From Simonsiella muelleri ATCC 29453 (GTDB lineage: Bacteria; Pseudomonadota; Gammaproteobacteria; Burkholderiales; Neisseriaceae): DNA of 64,000 bases. The notes beneath the pieces were generated by a model. The model was not told the origin of the DNA. It did not search any database and saw only the letters and a list, made by a program, of their open reading frames with translations. The stretch covers positions 806,001 through 870,000 of the forward strand of contig NZ_CP019448.1 in NCBI RefSeq assembly GCF_002951835.1, written 5' to 3'. The position numbers and the translations under genes are program-made. This document shows, one piece after another, positions 58,567 to 64,000 of this stretch. Each line of letters starts with the position of its first letter. Position 1 is the stretch's first letter.

Positions 58567-58839
58567 ATGAAACCCAATTTACACCCCGAAAATTATCGTA
58601 CCGTACTGTTTTATGACAGCAGCGCGGATACTGGCTGGCTGATTCGTTCGTGTGCCCCCACCAATCAAACGCGCCAATGGTCTGATGGTCAAGAATATCC
58701 TGTTTTTTATGTGGATACGTCTTCCGAATCGCACCCAGCCTACACAGGTAAACAGCGCGAACACAATAAAGAAGGTCGTGCTAGCCAATTTAATCAACGT
58801 TATGCAGGTATGATGTCTGCGCTGAAAAAAGGAAAATAA
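58567..58839 (+). CDS. rpmE2: 50S ribosomal protein L31, type B (zinc-independent)
   Basis: 90 residues from the ATG at 58567 (after TTTTGGAGAAAAAT): 'MKPNLHPENYRTVLFYDSSADTGWLIRS', 'HPAYTGKQREHNKEGRASQFNQRYAGM'. This is the YkgM form: it has 'SCAP' but lacks the CxxC zinc ribbon of ordinary L31. It replaces the zinc-binding L31 under zinc shortage and frees zinc. Followed by rpmJ2 two bases later and preceded by a Zur box. Confidence 0.93.
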   Translation: MKPNLHPENYRTVLFYDSSADTGWLIRSCAPTNQTRQWSDGQEYPVFYVDTSSESHPAYTGKQREHNKEGRASQFNQRYAGMMSALKKGK

Positions 58840-58841
58840 TC

Positions 58842-58967
58842 ATGCAAGTATTGTCATCACTCAAAACCGCAAAATCGCGTCATCGTGATTGCCAAGTGGT
58901 GCGCCGTAAGGGTAAGGTTTATGTGATTTGCAAATCTAATCCGCGCTTGAAAGCACGACAACGCTAA
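58842..58967 (+). CDS. rpmJ2: 50S ribosomal protein L36, type B
   Basis: 41 residues: 'MQVLSSLKTAKSRHRDCQVV', then 'RRKGKVYVICKSNPRLKARQR', the YkgO-type L36 paralogue with a reduced Cys set. It begins two bases after the rpmE2 stop (ribosome site GGAAAATAATC within the rpmE2 end). Same Zur control is expected. Very short, so easily missed by length filters. Confidence 0.92.
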   Translation: MQVLSSLKTAKSRHRDCQVVRRKGKVYVICKSNPRLKARQR

Positions 58968-58988
58968 ATGAAAGAGACCATAATATAC

Positions 58989-59018
58989 AAGGCAGCCTGA
59001 ACTGAATTAGGCTGCCTT
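58989..59018. terminator. DUS-pair hairpin after rpmJ2
   Basis: AAGGCAGCCT (58989-58998) and AGGCTGCCTT (59009-59018) around a 10-base loop, followed by TGTTGTTT. Confidence 0.65.
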
Positions 59019-59128
59019 TGTTGTTTATTGAGTTTATGCTAAATTTTTTTGTTTACAAAACTTTGCAAATAAAATGATTTTTGGTTATAGTTAATCTTTT
59101 CGTTTTAGCAAAATTTAGGATAATAAGT

Positions 59129-60457
59129 ATGAGTACACCACACACGGAATTACGTAATAATCCATATAAAGTTGCCATTGCTTCAATGGTGGGGACGGCG
59201 ATTGAATTTTATGATTATTATATTTATGCGGCGGCGGTAGTGTTGGTGTTCAACACGCAATTTTTCCCGAAAACCGATGAAAGCGCAGCGATGTTGTTGT
59301 CGTTATCTACATTGGCGTTGGCATTTTTTGCGCGTCCGATTGGTTCGGCGTTGTTTGGACATTTTGGCGATAAAATTGGGCGTAAGAAAACATTGGTGGC
59401 ATCTTTGTTGACGATGGGTTTATCTACGGTAGCGATTGGTTTATTGCCTAATTATGAACAAATTGGCTTATTTGCTCCATTGTTGTTGTGCGTGTGTCGT
59501 GTGGGACAAGGTTTGGGTTTAGGAGGAGAATGGGGTGGGGCGGCTTTGGTTGCCACAGAAAATGCACCCGAAGGTAAACGTGCTTGGTTTGGTACGTTTC
59601 CACAATTGGGTGCGCCGATTGGTTTGTTTATGGCAAATGGTGTTTTTTTCTTGATTAGTTCATTGATTGGGCATGAAGAATTGGTGAACTGGGGGTGGCG
59701 TATTCCATTTGTGTTGTCGTTGATTTTGGTAATGGTAGGTTTGTGGATGCGTTTGACGCTGCATGAAAGCCACGTTTACCGCGAAGCCCAACAAGAAGGC
59801 AAAACCAAATCCGCACCTGTAAAAGAAGTCATGGTCAAACACTATAAGCCAATTATTCAGGGTACGTTTATTATGGCAGCAACTTATGTGTTGTTTTACA
59901 TTATGACGGCGTTTGTGCAAGTGTATTCCAAATCACCTGTAAAATCTTCGGAATTTGGACATCCAATGGGTTTGGGGATTCCTGCCAACACGTTTACGGG
60001 ATTTTTGTTATGGGGTGCAGTGGTATTTGGTGTGTTTGTTAGTTTATCGGGCATTTACGCAGACAAAATGGGGCGTAGACGCTTTTTATTGATAATCAGC
60101 AGCGCGATTTTGGTATTTGGTTTGGCGATGCCTGCTTTTTTGACCAATGGTTCGCCAATGTCTGTGATGATGTTTTTGGTGGTGGGCATGGCGTTGATGG
60201 GCATGACTTTTGGACCAATGGCGGCATTGTTACCAGAATTATTCCCGACTGAAGTGCGTTATTCGGGTGCATCATTGGCGTATAATTTTTCGGCGATTGT
60301 GGGCGCGTCTATTGCTACTATTTTGGCAATGAAGTTAAATGAGCATTATGGTATGTTAGGTGTGGGAATTTATTTGGCGTTGAATTGTGTGATGACGATT
60401 ATCGCATTGTGGACAACTCACGAAACCAAAGATGCTGATTTGATAAAAGTTAAATAA
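59129..60457 (+). CDS. MFS transporter, metabolite:H+ symporter (MHS) type
   Basis: 442 residues from the ATG at 59129 (after AGGATAATAAGT); the upstream frame to 59081 has no signal. Twelve membrane segments with MHS hallmarks: 'ASMVGTAIEFYDYYIYAAA' in TM1, 'RPIGSALFGHFGDKIGRKKTL' and 'RVGQGLGLGGEWGGAALVATENAP'. Related to ShiA/ProP/KgtP-type carriers of osmolytes or organic acids. The substrate cannot be read. It stands alone and converges with fhs. Confidence 0.9.
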   Translation: MSTPHTELRNNPYKVAIASMVGTAIEFYDYYIYAAAVVLVFNTQFFPKTDESAAMLLSLSTLALAFFARPIGSALFGHFGDKIGRKKTLVASLLTMGLSTVAIGLLPNYEQIGLFAPLLLCVCRVGQGLGLGGEWGGAALVATENAPEGKRAWFGTFPQLGAPIGLFMANGVFFLISSLIGHEELVNWGWRIPFVLSLILVMVGLWMRLTLHESHVYREAQQEGKTKSAPVKEVMVKHYKPIIQGTFIMAATYVLFYIMTAFVQVYSKSPVKSSEFGHPMGLGIPANTFTGFLLWGAVVFGVFVSLSGIYADKMGRRRFLLIISSAILVFGLAMPAFLTNGSPMSVMMFLVVGMALMGMTFGPMAALLPELFPTEVRYSGASLAYNFSAIVGASIATILAMKLNEHYGMLGVGIYLALNCVMTIIALWTTHETKDADLIKVK

Positions 60458-60481
60458 TAGTACTTCAAATGAGTACAGTTT

Positions 60482-60556
60482 TTCAGGCAGCCTGATTTTG
60501 ATGGTCGTTTAAAATAAAATTGTGAATTTTAAACGACCATATTTCAGGCTGCCTGA
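60482..60556. terminator. Nested palindrome: DUS pair enclosing a minimal Correia-like end pair
   Basis: ATGGTCGTTTAAAAT (60501-60515) and ATTTTAAACGACCAT (60526-60540) form a perfect 15-bp stem, enclosed by TTCAGGCAGCCTGA and TTCAGGCTGCCTGA. It lies between the convergent transporter and fhs genes and should terminate both. Confidence 0.7.
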
Positions 60557-60559
60557 AAA

Positions 60560-62230
60560 TCAAAACAGCCCACTGATTACGCCATTGGCATCTACATCAA
60601 TTTTTTCTGCAGCTGGTGATTTGGGCAAACCAGGCATCTTCATCATTGCGCCACACAATGCCACGATGAACCCCGCGCCAGCCGATACCGTAATCCCACG
60701 CACATGAATCGTGAAGTCAGTCGGGCAGCCCAACAATGTGGCGTTATCACTCAAAGAATACTGCGTTTTTGCCATGCAAATAGGCAATTTATCCAAACCT
60801 AAACGCTCTAAATTGGCGATTTCTGCTGTCGCTTCTGCACTCAATTCCACGCCTGTTGCTCCGTAGATTTTTTGTGCAATGGCATTGATTTTATTGATAA
60901 TACTGTCATTTTCATCGTAGGCAAATTGAAATTGATTTGTGCTACTTTCCACTGCTGCTACGACTTTGCGCGCTAAATCCTCGCCACCTTTACCGCCTTT
61001 TCCCCACACTTCGGTTAAGGATACTTCTGCGCCTACCGCATTGCAGGCAGCCTGAATTTCGGCTAATTCCGCGTCTGAATCTGATACAAAACGGTTAATT
61101 GCCACAACCACAGGTAGCCTGAAACCCGTTTTCAAATTATTGATGTGTTTGAGTAAGTTGGGTAAACCTTGTTTCACTGCGTTCACGTTTTCCGTGTTTA
61201 GATTTGTTTTTTCTACGCCGCCGTTGTATTTCAAAGCACGAACCGTTGCCACTACCACCGCGCAATCGGGTTTCAAATTTGCTAAACGCGATTTGATGTC
61301 GCAAAATTTTTCCGCGCCCAAATCTGCACCAAAACCTGCTTCAGTAACCGCGTATTCACCCAAATGTTGTGCTAATTTGGTTGCCAAAACCGAATTGCAA
61401 CCGTGCGCGATATTTGCGAAAGGTCCACCATGTACAAACGCTGGTGATCCTTCAATGGTTTGCACCAAATTGGGTTTAATTGCGTCTTTCAACAGTGCAG
61501 CCATTGCACCATTTACTTTCAAATCACGTGCATAAATTGGTTGATTATCAAAGGTATATGCTACTAAGATTTTGCCCAAACGCTCTTTCAAGTCCATCAA
61601 GTCATTCGCCAAGCAAAAAATCGCCATTACTTCGCTTGCCACCGTAATATCAAAACCATCGGGACGCATCACGCCGTCAGTTGGTTTGCCTAATCCATTG
61701 ATGATATGGCGTAATTGGCGGTCATTCATGTCTACTACGCGCCGCCAAATCACGCGTTTGGGGTCAATATTAAGTGTATTACCTTGATAAATATGATTAT
61801 CCAATACGGCGGCGAGCAAATTATTTGCTGCGCTGATTGCGTGAAAATCACCTGTGAAATGCAAATTGATGTCTTCCATAGGCAAAACTTGCGCGTAACC
61901 GCCACCAGCTGCGCCACCTTTAATGCCGAATACTGGACCTAATGACGGTTCGCGCATGGCGACAATGGCTTGTTTGCCGATGTGATTCAATGCATCTGTT
62001 AAGCCGATGGTTACCGTGGTTTTGCCTTCGCCCGCTGGTGTGGGGTTAATTGCGGTAACCAAAATCAGTTTGCCTTTTTTTTCAGGCAGCCTGAATGCGT
62101 CTTGCGGATTGATTTTGGCTTTGTATTTTCCGTAATGTTCTAATTTATCAGGGGAAATACCCATTTTTTCGGCGATTTGGTCGATGTGTTTGATGTGAGC
62201 AGATTGGGCGATTTGTACGTCTGTTTGCAT
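60560..62230 (-). CDS. fhs: Formate-tetrahydrofolate ligase
   Basis: 556 residues from the ATG at 62230 (GGATTTCATC upstream), the usual Fhs length; the 14 extra codons upstream look non-coding. 'LVTAINPTPAGEGKTTVTIGLTDAL' is the P-loop, with 'MREPSLGPVFGIKGGAAGGGYAQVLPMEDINLHFTGD' and 'EAGFGADLGAEKFCDIK' following. It makes 10-formyl-THF from formate, THF and ATP for purine and fMet synthesis. Confidence 0.96.
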   Translation of the reverse strand: MQTDVQIAQSAHIKHIDQIAEKMGISPDKLEHYGKYKAKINPQDAFRLPEKKGKLILVTAINPTPAGEGKTTVTIGLTDALNHIGKQAIVAMREPSLGPVFGIKGGAAGGGYAQVLPMEDINLHFTGDFHAISAANNLLAAVLDNHIYQGNTLNIDPKRVIWRRVVDMNDRQLRHIINGLGKPTDGVMRPDGFDITVASEVMAIFCLANDLMDLKERLGKILVAYTFDNQPIYARDLKVNGAMAALLKDAIKPNLVQTIEGSPAFVHGGPFANIAHGCNSVLATKLAQHLGEYAVTEAGFGADLGAEKFCDIKSRLANLKPDCAVVVATVRALKYNGGVEKTNLNTENVNAVKQGLPNLLKHINNLKTGFRLPVVVAINRFVSDSDAELAEIQAACNAVGAEVSLTEVWGKGGKGGEDLARKVVAAVESSTNQFQFAYDENDSIINKINAIAQKIYGATGVELSAEATAEIANLERLGLDKLPICMAKTQYSLSDNATLLGCPTDFTIHVRGITVSAGAGFIVALCGAMMKMPGLPKSPAAEKIDVDANGVISGLF

Positions 62231-62253
62231 GATGAAATCCTTTGTGTTTGAAA

Positions 62254-62357
62254 TATAGTGCTTTAAATTCAAATGAGTATGGCGTTATTAATATCCTTAT
62301 TACCATGCGTACACGGTGGACGTTATCGCCTTGTCTTGTTGAACTGAAAGCACTATA
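62254..62357. repeat. Correia-like short element (104 bp), best preserved copy
   Basis: TATAGTGCTTTAAATTCAA at the left and GAACTGAAAGCACTATA at the right. The interior 'GGCGTTATTAATATCC...GTACACGGTGGACGTTATCGCCTTG' is shared with the other copies. TATAGTG at both outer ends recalls the TATAG start of Neisseria Correia elements. It lies in the fhs upstream region. Confidence 0.8.
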
Positions 62358-62456
62358 ACATTGAAATATTTTCAAGCGTAAGAGAAGCGTATCGTGAAGA
62401 AATATCCCAAAAATAAGATGTTGTAAGGTTTTCAGGCAGCCTGAAAACCTACTGAA

Positions 62457-63299
62457 TTATTTTGTACCAAACCATTTTTGGTAAATTTTATCGTATGTGC
62501 CATCGGCTTTTAAATTGGCCAAACCACGATTAATTTTGTCCAATAATTCTGTATCTTTTTTATTTAAAATAAATACAACGCGATCATCAACACCATCGTT
62601 GGGCAAATCAATAAAACGAATTGGCACATTCATGTTTTTCGCGTAATACGCCATCACCAATTTATCGCCCCACGCTACATCAGCTGAATGATTGGTAATC
62701 GCGCCCAAAGTTAAATATAAAGAATTACGATTAACTAATTGAGCAGGCTTAATATTTTGGGCTTTAATTTCATCTAAAATGATTGTGCTGCCTTGCATCA
62801 CACTGATTTTTTTACCATTAGCATCACGAACAGTTTGAATAGGCGAATCTTTCAACACAGCAAGCGCATTGGGGGCGCGTACATAAGATTCACTCAATAA
62901 ATATTTTTTTTGTCGTTCTTCTGTGATGCCAATGGTGTTCATGGCTAAAGTGGGTTCATTGGGATTTTTATCGATTGTTGCCCAAACTTGTTCCCATGAT
63001 TTGGGGATGATTTGTACGCGCATACCTTGATTGGCAGCAATGGCTTCAATTAAATCGGGTTCAAAGCCAATCACATTGCCATTTTCATCACGAAAATTAA
63101 ACGGCGACACCGACCCTGTTGTCAAAACATGAATAATCGGAGCAGTATCAGGTAAACGCGCAGTCAAAGATTCACTGCTGGCTGACGATGCTGCCTGAAC
63201 ATTGCTGGCTTGGTTGTTGATTGGTGCAGGTGGCGAGTCTTGACACGCATTCAAAACCAATAAAGTAATTAATGTGGGAATAAAACTTTTTGCTAACAT
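62457..63299 (-). CDS. Amino-acid ABC transporter substrate-binding lipoprotein
   Basis: 280 residues from the ATG at 63299 (MLAKSFIPTLITLLVLNAC, lipobox LNAC); the longer upstream frame has no signal peptide start. SBP_bac_3 fold: 'TGSVSPFNFRDENGNVIGFEPDLIEAIAANQGMRVQIIPKSWEQVWATI', 'KISVMQGSTI' and 'GLANLKADGTYDKIYQKWFG'. A periplasm-facing binder of polar amino acids. No permease is adjacent. Distant paralogue of the protein at 28118-28930. Confidence 0.9.
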   Translation of the reverse strand: MLAKSFIPTLITLLVLNACQDSPPAPINNQASNVQAASSASSESLTARLPDTAPIIHVLTTGSVSPFNFRDENGNVIGFEPDLIEAIAANQGMRVQIIPKSWEQVWATIDKNPNEPTLAMNTIGITEERQKKYLLSESYVRAPNALAVLKDSPIQTVRDANGKKISVMQGSTIILDEIKAQNIKPAQLVNRNSLYLTLGAITNHSADVAWGDKLVMAYYAKNMNVPIRFIDLPNDGVDDRVVFILNKKDTELLDKINRGLANLKADGTYDKIYQKWFGTK

Positions 63300-63497
63300 T
63301 TGCAACTTTCTTTTTTCTTTCTCTAAAATTGGATAGACTGAAACCTTTGTAAAACCCATCTTTGGAGCATTTCTTCGCAATGCGCTTCCCTAACGCTTGA
63401 AAATATTTCAATATTATCTGCACGTTTGCGATGTTATCGCGTTGAATTGCACTTAAATTTAAGGTTTGGTAAAGGCTTCAGGCTACCTGAAAATACA

Positions 63498-63594
63498 GGT
63501 TTTAAATTCAATAAGATAAGGCGATAAGGTTCTCTGTGTATGTGTGGTATATAAGGACGTTAGCAACGCCATACTAATTTGAATTTAAAGTATT
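63498..63594. repeat. Correia-like short element near the end of the window
   Basis: Ends AGGTTTTAAATTCAATAAG and CTAATTTGAATTTAAAGTA; the interior 'AAGGCGATAAGGTTCTCTGTG...GACGTTAGCAACGCCATAC' matches the family. The rest of 63300-63652 holds a partial copy (63414-63440), one DUS variant at 63477 and no gene. Confidence 0.65.
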
Positions 63595-63652
63595 ATTAAT
63601 GAACCAAAATCAAAAATCCATCAAACTATTTTTTATTTTGGTTTATGGTTGA

Positions 63653-64000
63653 TTATTCATCATTGGTGTAACGTTTTAAACCGCCCCCTAATGCCTTATA
63701 TACGTCAGCTAAATTATTCAATAAATTTAGCTGCGTGCTTAATAGACTGCTGTCTGCGCTGTAGCTGCTGCGTTCTGCGTCCAACAAATCCAATGAGCTG
63801 GCAACGCCATATTTATAGCGTAAATTAATCAAGCGTAAACGTTCGTTATAGGCTTTGCGTTGTGCAGCGGCGGCTTCGTATTGTGCCGCCAAAGCCGCAC
63901 GCGCCACCAAAGCATCTGACACATCTTTAAATGCCGACTCTACCGCAGATTCATATGCGACCACCGTTTTTTGTTGAGCAATTTTTACTGCTTCCAAATT
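63653..64000 (-). CDS. Outer-membrane efflux channel, C-terminal part (MtrE/OprM type)
   Basis: The frame is open to the window edge, so only the last 115 residues are seen. 'NLEAVKIAQQKTVVAYESAVESAFKDVSDALVARAALAAQYEAAAAQRKAYNERLRLINLRYKYGVASSLDLLDAERSSYSADSSLL' is typical of the coiled-coil hairpin and second repeat of TolC/OprM channels of RND pumps, close in style to MtrE. The C-terminus 'YKALGGGLKRYTNDE' fits this family. The pump genes would lie beyond the window. Confidence 0.88.
   Translation of the reverse strand, partial: NLEAVKIAQQKTVVAYESAVESAFKDVSDALVARAALAAQYEAAAAQRKAYNERLRLINLRYKYGVASSLDLLDAERSSYSADSSLLSTQLNLLNNLADVYKALGGGLKRYTNDE

Overview
The window is chromosomal DNA from a member of the Neisseriaceae, most likely the Simonsiella/Alysiella/Kingella side of the family rather than Neisseria itself. 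The evidence is a dense scatter of the 15-mer TTCAGGC(A/T)GCCTGAA. This contains the DNA-uptake-sequence dialects known as AG-kingDUS (AGGCAGCCTGAA) and AG-simDUS (AGGCTGCCTGAA) on opposite strands. Other support comes from a ComE-type competence gene directly after an rRNA operon, a Slam gene, a PatA/PatB/Ape1 cluster, Zur-controlled L31/L36 paralogues, and Correia-like short inverted-repeat elements. Base composition is moderately AT-rich and gene density is high. No prophage, plasmid or CRISPR array was seen.

Layout. 1-3.8 kb: end of an unknown gene, a Roadblock/LC7 protein, a PCu(A)C copper chaperone, galE, a gamma-carbonic-anhydrase-like protein and a hypothetical. 3.9-9.5 kb: a surface/secreted block with an RTX-type lipase whose 5' end carries an in-frame stop, an IS5-family element (copy 1), and a TbpB-like lipoprotein followed by its probable Slam translocator. 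9.7-13 kb: ligA and a two-gene unknown operon behind a T14 tract. 13-18.9 kb: a complete rrn operon (16S, tRNA-Ile, tRNA-Ala, 23S, 5S). 19-23.3 kb: comE-like lipoprotein, then patA, patB (frameshifted at a G6 tract) and ape1. 23.4-30.3 kb: alr, rpsP-rimM-trmD-rplS, a HAD hydrolase, a DUF805 protein, an amino-acid-binding lipoprotein, pdxH and ispF. 30.4-39.7 kb: a glycogen cluster on the minus strand (malQ, glgB, glgX, glgC, glgA). In it glgA is frameshifted at a G5 tract and malQ by an 8-bp tandem duplication. 39.8-41.7 kb: IS5-family copy 2 and a complete IS982-family element. 41.8-47.9 kb: recA, candidate DnaA boxes, dnaA, a restriction-modification pair, dnaN. 48-64 kb: a lipoprotein, a DegQ-type protease, nagZ, ribE, the System II cytochrome c maturation genes (CcsA-type and ResB-type) with an IS1-like remnant between them, pcnB, a DUF465 protein, Zur-box rpmE2-rpmJ2, an MHS-type transporter, fhs, a second amino-acid-binding lipoprotein, and the 3' end of an outer-membrane efflux channel.

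How it fits together. Most genes are household functions in short operons separated by DUS-pair or ordinary hairpin terminators. Variation is concentrated in surface, cell-wall and storage functions: an interrupted lipase, an IS just upstream of the lipoprotein-Slam pair, a split patB, and a glycogen pathway with two frameshifts and an IS near its first gene. Two families of short inverted-repeat elements sit in intergenic space and in places supply the stop codon of the neighbouring gene. The most distinctive single observations are the restriction-modification pair placed between dnaA and dnaN, the lipoprotein-Slam pair, and the two short repeat families. All calls come from reading the sequence; no database search was run.
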